From positions 1 to 53,818 of the forward strand of contig JAIMBI010000024.1 in the NCBI GenBank assembly GCA_023565505.1: a DNA stretch of 53,818 nucleotides, written 5' to 3'. The notes beneath the pieces were generated by a model, which ran no database searches, was not told the origin of the DNA, and saw nothing but the letters and a program-made list of their open reading frames with translations. The DNA is from Actinomycetes bacterium. GTDB lineage: Bacteria; Bacillota; Sulfobacillia; Sulfobacillales; JAIMBI01. Within the stretch, counting starts at the first letter, position 1. Every line of letters begins with the position of its first letter. Made by a program: the position numbers and the translations under genes. This document shows, one piece after another, positions 29,528-37,897 of the stretch.

Positions 29528-30651
29528 GGCGAACGGTCTTCCCCTTCCGGTTCATGGCGAGGCGACTCACCTTGCTGGTGTCACGATATGTGGCAGGTTT
29601 CCGGATTGCGTCGGGTCGTGGGTGGGACGGAATGGCCCGGCCCTTGGCAACCGTAACGGATTGTCGGGCGCCGGCACGGCGATGGTATATCCCGAGTTGC
29701 CCGTCGTGCCGGCCGGCGCACGGAAGGCCTCGGGCCCGGCGGCGACCGCGGGACCCCGCCGACCCGGACAGTGTTCGGCCCGATCCCCCCGGCGCGACGG
29801 ACGGCCCGGCGGTCCGGCATCCGCGGGGTCTCCGACGCCGAAGGTGTCGGCCGCCGGAACCGGGCAGAGTCGCGATGCGTCGGCATCTTACGGCCTGACG
29901 GGGAAGGGTTAGTCCGACGGAACGGAGCCAGGCATGAGCCGGATCCCGGCAGTACGCACCCCGACGAACGGTCTGGAACCCAATCCGGACGCCTCGGGGG
30001 ATCTCCTTCGCGAACGAGACGGCCGGTCCTAAGGCGCATCCGTCAAGAGAAAGGACGCGCGCTCCATGCCCTGTGTTTCGCTGCGAACGGCTACGCTGGA
30101 GTCCGACCCGCCATCATCAGCGTCTAGCCCGGGCCATCCACATAGGGCATCACGTGGGCCGAGTCCACGGCCACGAGGTACAGGTGCTCTGCTCCGCGGT
30201 CGAACAGAAGCACCGGGTTCGGTAGACCGCCCTGTTCGCCACTCCTCCCGTTCGAGTCGCTCGACGCCACGCCGGCATGGACCCCGGAGGTTGCCGCCCT
30301 GCAAGCCCAGGCATGCTTTGGAGGACGCCGTCTTCGCGGTCAAGTCCCACCGGCCCACGCTTCCGTGTTTCCGGGCCCGTGCGGGGCACCCCCCAAGAAC
30401 ACTCTGGCCACGGTCCTTGGGCGGCCCGGCCGTAGACTCCGGCAAGGGGCAGTACCGGCGGGGGCCGACGGTGGTCGCCCGATGCGACTGCCGGCGGCGC
30501 CCTCCGGCGGATGTCGCCCGGCGATGCGGTACTCCCGCCGGAACGGTGCGGATCCGGACCCGCCCACCTCACATCAGGGCCAGCGAACCGGTCGGCCCCT
30601 AGTACGAACTTGTTACCGCGCGGTGCGACTCGGCAGCCGCGCACGAAACGT
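29528..30651. other. ~1.1 kb without a convincing gene; possible degraded coding remnants
   Basis: Several overlapping open frames exist on both strands but none has family-like sequence. On the minus strand near 30120-30260 one short frame ends in PNPVLLFDRGAEHLYLVAV-type protein-like sequence but is interrupted by a stop upstream (~30340), while neighbouring frames continue. That is what an old frameshifted gene looks like. I see no terminal repeats or known RNA here. Confidence 0.4.
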
Positions 30652-31689
30652 TCATGCGCCGAGGGAAAGCCGTTTCTTCAGACGGGGATAGACGCGCAAG
30701 GCGTTTCGCCAGAAGATGTCGTCCTTGTCGCTGTCCGTCAGGACCTGACTCTGCTCAATCATCGGAATGATATCGTCGAACGTCCGACCGGTTTGGGGAT
30801 CGATGGCCTTGGCGGTGCCGAACATCTCGCTGCCGAACAGGACATTCCGTGGCCCCATCTTGCGGAAGAGCATGTCCAGGGAATCGGCATCGTAGACCGC
30901 GGTGTCGAAATACAAGTGGCTGACGGCTTGTTCGAACGGCGTGGTCGTCGGCAAGTAGCCGCCCAGGTGCAGGGCGCGTTGCCGATTGTATTGGAAGGGA
31001 ATGCCGCCTCCCCCGTGCGGCACGATCAAGCGGAGGGTCGGAAAGTCTTCGAAGACCCGGGATGCGCAGAGTTCCACCACGGCGGCGTAGTCTTGTGCGA
31101 TGTAGTGGGATCCGTTGAGATGCATCGAGGGCACGCGCGTCGCACTGGCGTGGATCATCCCGGGCACGTCCAACTCCACCATCCGCTCCCACAGAGGATA
31201 CCACCATTCGTCGCTGAGAGGCGGTGTCAACGGCGGCACGCCTCCCGACACGTCGGGGTTGATGTTGCACCCCACAAAGCCCAATTCCAAAATGCATCGG
31301 TCGAGCTCTTCCAGGCAATTCTTGGGTGAGACGCCGGGACTCTGCGGCAGCTGGCATACGCCGCTGAACTGGTCCGGGAACAGCCGGCATACCTGGGCGA
31401 TGAGATCGTTGTTGACCTGTGACCAGTACAGGCTTACCCGTTCGTCTCCGATATCGTGGCCCATCCTGGCCGCCGTGGGGGAGAACAGCAGATGCGTGAT
31501 GCCGCGTTCGCGCATCGCCTGCAGCTGGCCCTGAACCGCCGCGGCCACCTGATCATCGGACAGTTTCAAGGTCTGCTTACGGGGCCGATTGAGCTCGGTC
31601 AGTTGGGCGACGCGAACGGCCGCCAGTTCCGGCGGAGCCGTTGTGAAGTGCCCATGAACATCAATGATGGGGCGACTCGTCGAAGGCAT
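30652..31689 (-). CDS. amidohydrolase of the 4-oxalomesaconate hydratase (LigJ)/ACMSD type
   Basis: A 345-residue TIM-barrel metalloenzyme starting MPSTSRPIIDVHGHF (HxH metal motif). Further ligands are expected in MIHASATR and the IVPHGGGGIP block. LPQSPGVSPKNCLEEL, INPDVSGG and the YPRL end match LigJ-type 4-oxalomesaconate hydratases of aromatic (protocatechuate/gallate) degradation better than decarboxylases of the same superfamily. ATG at 31689 follows GAGGAGGGG. No other ring-cleavage genes are nearby, so the substrate is uncertain. Confidence 0.82.
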   Translation of the reverse strand: MPSTSRPIIDVHGHFTTAPPELAAVRVAQLTELNRPRKQTLKLSDDQVAAAVQGQLQAMRERGITHLLFSPTAARMGHDIGDERVSLYWSQVNNDLIAQVCRLFPDQFSGVCQLPQSPGVSPKNCLEELDRCILELGFVGCNINPDVSGGVPPLTPPLSDEWWYPLWERMVELDVPGMIHASATRVPSMHLNGSHYIAQDYAAVVELCASRVFEDFPTLRLIVPHGGGGIPFQYNRQRALHLGGYLPTTTPFEQAVSHLYFDTAVYDADSLDMLFRKMGPRNVLFGSEMFGTAKAIDPQTGRTFDDIIPMIEQSQVLTDSDKDDIFWRNALRVYPRLKKRLSLGA

Positions 31690-32076
31690 ACGTCCCACCC
31701 CTCCTCGTGGTGGACCACCAGCAGTACCCGGGTCTGCCGCGGGGACCCAACGGGCGAGCCCGCGGCGCACCGGTTCCTGGTCCGCTCTTTTCGACCGTCC
31801 TCACCACTTATCCTGGCCGACAACGACAGTGCTTCGTCCGGGTTCGTGGTGGGCCGGGTGAACAAGGCGTCGACGCGGGACGACCCCGGGGCCGTCGCCA
31901 GGCGGAATGCTTCCAGGCGTTTCGCGTCACGCGTGTCGCCTTAGGCCTACCCTGCGCACCGGTCGTGTCTGGCGAGGCTGTGGGAATCCACCTGGTTGAA
32001 TGCAACGACCCCCGACGGTATCCAGCATCCCATAAACAGGTCGCCGAGTGTCCAGGTCGGGTGTCGCATCGCCGCT
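31690..32076. other. intergenic region, no gene seen
   Basis: About 390 bases upstream of the amidohydrolase and downstream of the nuclease-helicase gene. It has no protein-like frame, tRNA or repeat that I can support. Confidence 0.45.
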
Positions 32077-35000
32077 TCATCGCGCGGGATGCCAGGGGAC
32101 GGGTTCGGCCCGTTGGACCAATCCGCAGAGCGCATTCACCAACCGCATCCGCTCCGGGTCGGCCGGCGTCGCCTCCAGGAGCGCCGGGCTGCATACCAAC
32201 ACGGCGAGCGCGCGCGCCCGGGACACCGCCACGTTGAGGCGGTTCAGGCTGTAGAGGAACTCCAAGCCCCGGGGCAGGCGCTCGGGGTCGGAGGCGGCCA
32301 GCGAGTAGACGACGACGGCCCCCTCCTGCCCCTGGAACCGGTCCACGGTCCCCACCCGCGCGCCCCGGGGCAACCGCGCCTCAAGCCGCCCCACCTGCGC
32401 GTTGAACGCCGCCACCACCAGGATGTCGTCCAACGTCAGGGGACGCTCGACCCCGTCGGGGCCGACCCAGCGGCAGCGGAGCAACTGGTCCACGGCCCCC
32501 GCGACGGCGTCGGCCTCCTCCGGGGACGACGTGGTCCGGCCTTCGTGAGCCACCGGCATCCAGCGTAACCCCGCCCCACCCCACGGCGCCGGGCCGACGA
32601 TCCGCTGCCGGCCGCACGCGGGGAGCGATGCCAGTCGCCCTTCATACGCGATGTCCGCGACGAATGCCGCGATGGCCGGGTGCAGGCGGCGCGTCACCGA
32701 CAGGAACAGGCCGTGCCCGGGGGGCATGGTGGCGTGTGCCCCGAGCCAGTGCCCCAGCGCCGAGAGGACCGCGCCGGGCGGGTGATGGCCTTCCACCACC
32801 TGCGGCAGCTGCTGCGGGTCGCCGAGCAGCACGAGGTTCCGCGCGGCCGTCGCCGCCGCGACGGCGTCCGCCAAGGCGTACTGTCCCGCCTCGTCGATCA
32901 CCACCACATCCAGCTGCTGATCCCACTCCGGCCGGGCGAACAGCCACACCGTCCCCGCCACCAGCTGAGCCCCCCGCGTGAAGGCGCGGACCACCCGGGC
33001 GTAGTCGTCGACCACCGTCAGGCCTGGCAACCGCGCGGCCTGGGCCTCGGGCGCCTTCTGCACCGCCGGCGGCGGCTCCCCCGGCCCCCACGCCCGCCAG
33101 ACGGCCTCCAGGAGCTGGCCGATCACCTTGTGGCTCTGCGCCGTGACGCCGACCGTCCGGCCCGCCCGCAGCAGGGCGGCGACCACCGCCCCACCCAGGT
33201 AGGTCTTGCCCGTGCCCGGTGGCCCCTGCACCGCGAGGCAGGCGCCGTCCAGCACCTGGGCGCACTGGATCGCGGCGGCGACCGGATCCCCGCCGGGATC
33301 CAAAGCAGCCAACGCCTCACGCGGCGCTTGGCACCGCAAGAGGGCCACGGCGGCGCGGTACGGCGTCCCGTCCCACCCGGCGGCGGCCACCGACGCCGCC
33401 ACCCGCCCCACTGCCGCCGCCACGTTCGTGTCGTCGACCGGCGGAGCGAGGATGAGATGCCGCGGCCGGGGTGCATCCCGCGCTGGCTCCAGCACTACCA
33501 CCCCGGCGGCCGGATCGATCCGCCGGATCACCCCCGCCATGCGCCCCGTCTCGGGATCCCAGACCCGGTCGCCCGCCCGCCGTTTCGTCTCCTGTGCCGG
33601 GTCGAAGCGGAACCGCCAAGCGCCATCCTCCTCGCCGTCTGGCCGCAGATCCGCCAGAGCCTCGGGATCCTCGAACAGCTCCTCCTCGCTGGCCGCCAGC
33701 CGGCGGTAGTGCGCCTGCCATGCCGCCCGTCCCTCCCGCCGGTGGTAGCCGACCAAGCCCGCCAGCGTGACGACGGCCGGATCGTCCCGCCCGCTCCTGT
33801 CCAGCGCCGCAGTCCATTCCCCCTCCGCACGGTCACGTGCCGCCACGCCGGGTGACGGCCGGTCATCCCGCCGCGCCGGCCGATCATCGGGGCCCAACCC
33901 CGCCGCCGCGCGCAGCCGCTCCAGCCAATCGCGCAGCTCCGCCGTCGACCGGCAGTCGTCCGCATTGTAGGCCCGGATCGCCTCCAGCAGGGCGCCGTCT
34001 CCCGCAGCCTTCCACGCCCGGTAGGCCACGACGCTGGCTCCGGCATCCTTGACCGGGCCTGTCCGTCCCCCCGTACGGTAGAACGCCTCCAGCGCCTTGA
34101 TGGAATAGGACTCCGTCGAGGCGCGCAGGGCCTGCCGGACGATCCGGTAGAGATCGACGAGCACTCCGCCCCGCAGGAGCCGGTCGACTTCGGCCTCCCG
34201 CGTCGCGTGGCGCCCCGCCAGGCGGAGCAGCGCCGATGCCTCGTACGCGGCATAGTGGTACACGTGGAGATCCGGCCAGCGGTCGAGTCGGGCCATCACA
34301 CGGTCCACGAACGCCGCGAACGCCTCGCGCTCCGCGCCGGCGTCGTGTGCCCAGCGGCCGTGATACTCGCCGGAGTCGGCCTCCACCCAGCCCCACAGGT
34401 ACTCTAGGCCTCCCCCCTCCGCAAACGGGTCCCCCTCGAGGTCGAAGAACACGTCCCCCGGCGACGGCGCCGGCAGCGCGGCGAGCCCTCGGCCGGCCTC
34501 CGACGGCAGGAGTTCGTACAGCGGGCCCTTCCCGGCACGGGCGGCCACCTGCAGGCGAGCCTGGGCGACCAAGCGGCCCAGGGCGGCAGCCTCGACACCA
34601 GTCATCCGGGAGGGGCTGGCCGCCGCCAACTGCGCCACCGTCGCGATCCCCGCCGCTCGCAGCCGCCGGATCTGGTCCCGCCGGATATCCGCGACCAGGG
34701 CAAGGTGATCGCTCGCCCGCCGATCCGCCTCGCAGCGGAGCAGCCAGCGGCACGTCGCACACGCGGCCACGGGGTCCGGCTCGGGCATCGGCCCGTGCCG
34801 CACTGCTTCGAGGGTGCCCAGGAGCCGCCGCCGTGCCCAGTCGGCGTACGCCCCAAAATCCCCGACGCGGTAGGCCGCGACGGTGCCCGTCCCCAAGGCT
34901 AGGTAAAACCGCTCGGGCCGAACCCCCTGTGTCGTCTCCAGCAGTAGGCTGTAGAAGGCCGCTTGCGCGACGGCCGAACCCCGTGCCGCCCGGGCGAGTT

Positions 35001-35400
35001 TCGCGTCCCACACCTCGTACCGCCAAGCCCCGAAGCGGGAGATCCCCGCCGTCCGCACCAGAAGATCCGGCCGTCCGAACCACGGTGGGTCGCGGAGTAG
35101 CCCTTGGTAGACCACGTCGGCGCCGGCCGCCAGCGCCGCCTGCGTCGCCGCGGCGGCCGCTTCCTCGTCCTCGGTCTCAATCCGCGCGATCCGTCGGCCG
35201 TCCCGCGCGAACCCGTCCAGCACGGCCCGCTCGTGGGCCAGCGCCTCCCGCGCCACCAGTTCCGCCTGTGGGTCTGTCGGCGGGCGCTCCGCCTCCCCTG
35301 CCAGCCGATCGAGTTCGAGCCGGGTGCGTCGGCGGCAGGCGAGGAAGTCCACCACGTCCGAGGCGGTGATCCACAGCGTCCCGTCCACAGCGCGATGCAC
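32077..35400 (-). CDS. TM0106-type RecB-like nuclease fused to RNase H-like and SF1 helicase domains
   Basis: A single 1107-residue protein. Residues ~1-240 form a RecB/Cas4-like PD-(D/E)XK nuclease (GRPDLLV, YEVWDAKLAR) with four cysteines, one early (ACRRR) and three in ACATCRWLLRC, typical of an Fe-S cluster. Residues ~310-520 are an RNase H-like 3'-5' exonuclease fold (FFDLEGDP, HVYHYAAYEASALL, YNADDCRST). Residues ~690-1107 are an SF1B (Dna2/Upf1-like) helicase: QGPPGTGKT, VVIDEAGQ, LLGDPQQLP, TVDRFQGQEGAVVVYS, NRLNVAVSRAR. It suggests DNA end-processing, repair or defence. It sits upstream of a mobile island and stands alone as a transcription unit. Confidence 0.88.
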   Translation of the reverse strand: MHRAVDGTLWITASDVVDFLACRRRTRLELDRLAGEAERPPTDPQAELVAREALAHERAVLDGFARDGRRIARIETEDEEAAAAATQAALAAGADVVYQGLLRDPPWFGRPDLLVRTAGISRFGAWRYEVWDAKLARAARGSAVAQAAFYSLLLETTQGVRPERFYLALGTGTVAAYRVGDFGAYADWARRRLLGTLEAVRHGPMPEPDPVAACATCRWLLRCEADRRASDHLALVADIRRDQIRRLRAAGIATVAQLAAASPSRMTGVEAAALGRLVAQARLQVAARAGKGPLYELLPSEAGRGLAALPAPSPGDVFFDLEGDPFAEGGGLEYLWGWVEADSGEYHGRWAHDAGAEREAFAAFVDRVMARLDRWPDLHVYHYAAYEASALLRLAGRHATREAEVDRLLRGGVLVDLYRIVRQALRASTESYSIKALEAFYRTGGRTGPVKDAGASVVAYRAWKAAGDGALLEAIRAYNADDCRSTAELRDWLERLRAAAGLGPDDRPARRDDRPSPGVAARDRAEGEWTAALDRSGRDDPAVVTLAGLVGYHRREGRAAWQAHYRRLAASEEELFEDPEALADLRPDGEEDGAWRFRFDPAQETKRRAGDRVWDPETGRMAGVIRRIDPAAGVVVLEPARDAPRPRHLILAPPVDDTNVAAAVGRVAASVAAAGWDGTPYRAAVALLRCQAPREALAALDPGGDPVAAAIQCAQVLDGACLAVQGPPGTGKTYLGGAVVAALLRAGRTVGVTAQSHKVIGQLLEAVWRAWGPGEPPPAVQKAPEAQAARLPGLTVVDDYARVVRAFTRGAQLVAGTVWLFARPEWDQQLDVVVIDEAGQYALADAVAAATAARNLVLLGDPQQLPQVVEGHHPPGAVLSALGHWLGAHATMPPGHGLFLSVTRRLHPAIAAFVADIAYEGRLASLPACGRQRIVGPAPWGGAGLRWMPVAHEGRTTSSPEEADAVAGAVDQLLRCRWVGPDGVERPLTLDDILVVAAFNAQVGRLEARLPRGARVGTVDRFQGQEGAVVVYSLAASDPERLPRGLEFLYSLNRLNVAVSRARALAVLVCSPALLEATPADPERMRLVNALCGLVQRAEPVPWHPAR

Positions 35401-35735
35401 GGGCCGTCACCTCTCGACGGCAGACTTCGCCTAGGGATCCAGCTGTTCCTACCGGTTAAAGCTTCGCCGTGCGCATGGCATCGCCGCGGCGGAGAGGACC
35501 AACAGAAAGGGTCGGACCCCGGCATGGAGGTGGTCGGGGCCCGTAGGGCCTACAGCGCCGTGCGTCCGCTTTCCGGTTAGCGGCCCCGGCTAAACCCGGG
35601 GAAACGGCGAACGGCCACGAACCCCGAGTGTGCGGCAACCGAGCCCGGTGCTTGTTACAAGCGTCGGCTCGACGCCGCCTTTCGCATCCTCGCGCCAACG
35701 GTGACGGAACCGGCTCAATGGGCGGAAATCCCCAA
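35401..35735. other. intergenic region with GC-rich hairpins
   Basis: It contains a CCCCGG...CCCGGGG stem near 35585-35605 and a plus-strand frame of ~35 codons ending ~35700 that is rich in Arg/Pro/Ser. No gene can be named. It lies just outside the tRNA-Arg-flanked island. Confidence 0.35.
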
Positions 35736-35741
35736 CAAAGA

Positions 35742-35766
35742 AGCCCCGCAAGCCTTGCGGGGGTTG
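35742..35766 (-). terminator. second copy of the tRNA-Arg terminator
   Basis: On the minus strand, CCCCGCAAGG-CTTGCGGGGCTTCTTTGTT forms a hairpin followed by T-rich sequence, directly after the tRNA-Arg 3' fragment. It matches the terminator behind the intact tRNA-Arg at 37711-37740 with a few changes. Confidence 0.65.
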
Positions 35767-35776
35767 AAATGTGACC

Positions 35777-35797
35777 GGAGCGCCCGGCCGGAATCGA
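35777..35797 (-). repeat. direct repeat: tRNA-Arg 3' fragment (distal attachment site)
   Basis: These 21 bases are identical to 37751-37771, the T-arm/acceptor end of tRNA-Arg(CCT); similarity stops immediately beyond. It marks the far boundary of a tRNA-targeted insertion. Confidence 0.8.
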
Positions 35798-35900
35798 TAG
35801 AGTCCCAGAGTGTGGTGTGGTCTGGGTAGGATGGGGGTCAAGCCCCGCGGATGGTCGCTGCGGGAGGAGCTGCGCGTCGCGTGGCGAACGGCTGGGCACC

Positions 35901-35938
35901 GCCCCGCCCCATCCCCACCCGGGGGGATGGGGCGGGGC
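35901..35938. repeat. 16-bp perfect inverted repeat
   Basis: GCCCCGCCCCATCCCC (35901-35916) and its exact complement (35923-35938) flank a 6-nt loop. It is very stable and has no U-tract. It could be a terminator, a folding hairpin, or an element end inside the island. Confidence 0.7.
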
Positions 35939-35958
35939 CCTCCACTGCGGTCTAGTCG

Positions 35959-36018
35959 TGCCAGGGCGGGTCAATTGGAAACTGGCACCAGTGGGTCAAA
36001 ACTAAGTTGGCATTGACA
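35959..36018. mobile_element. remnant of an IS21-family element end
   Basis: Read on the minus strand it begins TGTCAATGCCAACTTAG and contains TGACCCACTGGTGCCA and a second related TTGACCCGCCCTGGCA unit. This is the multiple-terminal-repeat pattern of IS21 (istA/istB) ends. No istA or istB coding sequence is present nearby, so only an end survives. Confidence 0.5.
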
Positions 36019-36502
36019 CGGCCCCGGTCAGCCCTCCGGGCAGGCCCGTCATGAGCGGACCGAACCACCGGGTGTGATAGCCGTCCGCTCGCCACACCCG
36101 CTCGACCGTGAGCACGACCCCTTGACCAGGGTGCAGCCGAGGGGAGCCGGCCACGAGGCAGACCTCGGCCTGGGTCCGGCCCACCCACACCATCCCATGC
36201 CAGCTATTAGTGAGCCGATACGCACGGCGCAGGGGGGCATCGAAAGGCAAGGAAGACGGGGGCGTGGTGATCGTGGGAACGACCGTGGGTGGGCGTTGCC
36301 CGCGGGAGGAGCAAGCGAAGACAGGAGGCGGGCCCGTGCTAGCATGGCTACAGGCGGCCGCCAGCCCAAGGAGGCCTAAATCCCTCGCCTACGACCGACG
36401 AAGGACCATTCCGCAGCCGCCAGAGATCCTCGGATCCTTCTGCCCCGGGCGCCCGCCCCGGCTGCAACAACCACCTACAAACTCAAACCAGGATGTCAAT
36501 GT
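36019..36502. other. island interior without a convincing gene
   Basis: A minus-strand frame of 82 codons (36002-36250) runs into the IS-like end for its stop, so it is at best a truncated gene. The remaining bases up to the HEPN gene show no recognisable feature. Confidence 0.4.
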
Positions 36503-36892
36503 TCAGCCGCCATCCGGTCCGGATTCGCCCAGCGCCGCCAACATTTGGCCGCAGGCACCCACGATCCGGCGCGCCCGATCCAAGGCTTCCGCGGCCTGGG
36601 TCGCGGTAAACAGTTTGGCTGGTACGCCGCCTTGCAAAGCGTCGGGATAACGAGTGGCTTGAGACAATAAGTCCAGTGCCAAGGCATCCGACGCCGAGAT
36701 GAGATCTTCGGCGCCGCGGATCCGCGTCAGCAAATCGGATATGCTGTGGCCGGTCTTCTTGTCGGCACCTTGGGCGTAAAGCAACGCTTTCACCGCCTTT
36801 TCGGCGGCTTGTTGCGCCAAAAAACAAGCCACGTGGGGATGCGAGCTTTGGACATCCTCCGCGGCGTCAAGGTCCAGCGCCGCTTGCTCCAA
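36503..36892 (-). CDS. HEPN-domain protein (MNT-associated toxin candidate)
   Basis: An all-helical ~129-residue HEPN domain. It has the family hallmark ACFLAQQAAEKAVKALLYAQG, then GHSISDLL, and a RYPDA segment typical of minimal HEPN proteins paired with nucleotidyltransferases. A classical R-x4-6-H RNase motif is not obvious. The visible start is TTG at 36892, overlapping the MNT gene by 26 bases. Sequence upstream in the same frame (EQDLEAAQKW) also looks HEPN-like but follows a stop without a start codon, so the N-terminus is uncertain. Confidence 0.78.
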   Translation of the reverse strand: MEQAALDLDAAEDVQSSHPHVACFLAQQAAEKAVKALLYAQGADKKTGHSISDLLTRIRGAEDLISASDALALDLLSQATRYPDALQGGVPAKLFTATQAAEALDRARRIVGACGQMLAALGESGPDGG

Positions 36893-37286
36893 CCATTTCT
36901 GCGCCGCTTCGAGATCCTGTTCCGCGCTCGTAGAGGATCATCCCTTTCTCGCACACCTCGCGCCGCACGAATGGACGTCGGCGCACTTGCTCCCACTCTT
37001 CGGGGGTGTACACAAGCAGATCGACCGAAGCGGTCGGCTTCACGTCCAAGAGCACTTCGGCGCCACGACCGGGGAAAGGGCGCCCTGCGACCGCCGGCGT
37101 GATCACGACCAGATCGATATCACTGGTCGGGCTCGCCGTGCCGCAAGCGACCGATCCAAACAGGATCACCCGATGCGCCCCGGCGCGCGCGAAAGCCTCG
37201 GCGATCCGCTCCGCCTCGGAACGGAGCCGTTCCCGGGCCTCGGCCCGTCGCCTCCTGACCTCCGCCGCCCATTCCGCTGCGCCCAC
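36867..37286 (-). CDS. minimal nucleotidyltransferase (MNT) antitoxin-like protein
   Basis: A nucleotidyltransferase-fold protein of 139 residues from GTG 37286. The catalytic pattern ILFGSVACGTASPTSDIDLVV contains GS...DxD, and the third acidic residue is in SVDLLVYT. In HEPN-MNT systems this enzyme neutralises the HEPN partner, in studied cases by AMP addition. It precedes and overlaps the HEPN gene. The last ~17 residues (after LYERG) are beyond the usual family end. An alternative start at 37328 is possible. Confidence 0.8.
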   Translation of the reverse strand: MGAAEWAAEVRRRRAEARERLRSEAERIAEAFARAGAHRVILFGSVACGTASPTSDIDLVVITPAVAGRPFPGRGAEVLLDVKPTASVDLLVYTPEEWEQVRRRPFVRREVCEKGMILYERGTGSRSGAEMVGASGAGP

Positions 37287-37707
37287 GTTCCTTGACCCCC
37301 GCGATGGACCTGTGTTTGCGCTGTGCACTTCTTATCTTGCCTCGATCAGGACCTGTCTTGGAAGGGCAGGGATGTGATGTCGGCGGCTGCCCGTTGGGGG
37401 ACATCCGCCGTTTGTGCCGCCCCAGCTCGGCACCCGCGCCGTTGCCCTTGGCGGGGAGCGGGGTTCCGGCGCGCCCGGGAAGCGGCAACGGCGGGAGTCG
37501 TGGGATCTGCCATGGTCAAGGAAGGCCGCCCCGCCTCGCGCGGCGGCCCATTGCCATCCTGACCAGCGCAGTTGGCCGTCCGGCGCCACTCCCCATCGAG
37601 GGCCATGGGCTTTCGCCGGCGTTATCCGCACATCCCCCCTATTCACGCCACCACGCTGTTAGTGACGGCTCGTGGTGACGGGCCAGCCCCGATAGGCAGG
37701 AATCCTC
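37287..37707. other. island interior, no gene seen
   Basis: About 420 bases between the MNT gene and the tRNA-Arg terminator. Open frames on both strands lack protein-like sequence. Confidence 0.4.
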
Positions 37708-37710
37708 AAC

Positions 37711-37740
37711 AGGAAAGCCCCGCCAGCCTTGCGGGGCTTC
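37711..37740 (-). terminator. Rho-independent terminator of tRNA-Arg
   Basis: On the minus strand, AAGCCCCGC and GCGGGGCTT form a 9-bp stem followed by TCCTGTT, 10 nt after the tRNA CCA end. Confidence 0.75.
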
Positions 37741-37749
37741 AATCTTGGC

Positions 37750-37825
37750 TGGAGCGCCCGGCCGGAATCGAACCGGCGGCACGAGGTTTAGGAAACCTCT
37801 GCTCTATCCACTGAGCTACGGGCGC
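37750..37825 (-). tRNA. tRNA-Arg (anticodon CCT)
   Basis: A 76-nt cloverleaf: acceptor GCGCCCG/CGGGCGC, D arm GCTCAGTGGATAGAGC, anticodon stem GAGGT/ACCTC with loop TTCCTAA (CCT), T arm GCCGG-TTCGATT-CCGGC, and encoded CCA. Its 3' end is the insertion site of the neighbouring island. Confidence 0.95.
37751..37771 (-). repeat. direct repeat: tRNA-Arg 3' end (proximal attachment site)
   Basis: Identical over 21 bases to 35777-35797. It forms part of the intact tRNA-Arg gene. Confidence 0.8.
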
Positions 37826-37897
37826 ACCACGTCTCCTCAAATATAAGGCACGAGACGCCGCCTCGCCAACGGGACCACTTGCCGAAGCCGATCACCG

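Larger units (their letters stand above)
35777..37771. mobile_element. ~2 kb decayed island at tRNA-Arg(CCT)
   Basis: The segment is bounded by a perfect 21-bp repeat of the tRNA 3' end, each copy followed by a related terminator, which is the footprint of site-specific integration into a tRNA gene. It carries an HEPN-MNT pair, an IS21-like end and a strong hairpin, but no integrase. It therefore appears to be a deletion remnant that can no longer move itself. Confidence 0.7.

Noticed and set aside
29554..29898. 114-codon plus-strand frame
   Set aside because: Low-complexity Arg/Pro-rich translation typical of noncoding GC-rich DNA.
35777..35800. Possible second tRNA-Arg gene
   Set aside because: Only the T-arm/acceptor 3' fragment is present; D and anticodon arms are absent, so it is an attachment-site repeat.
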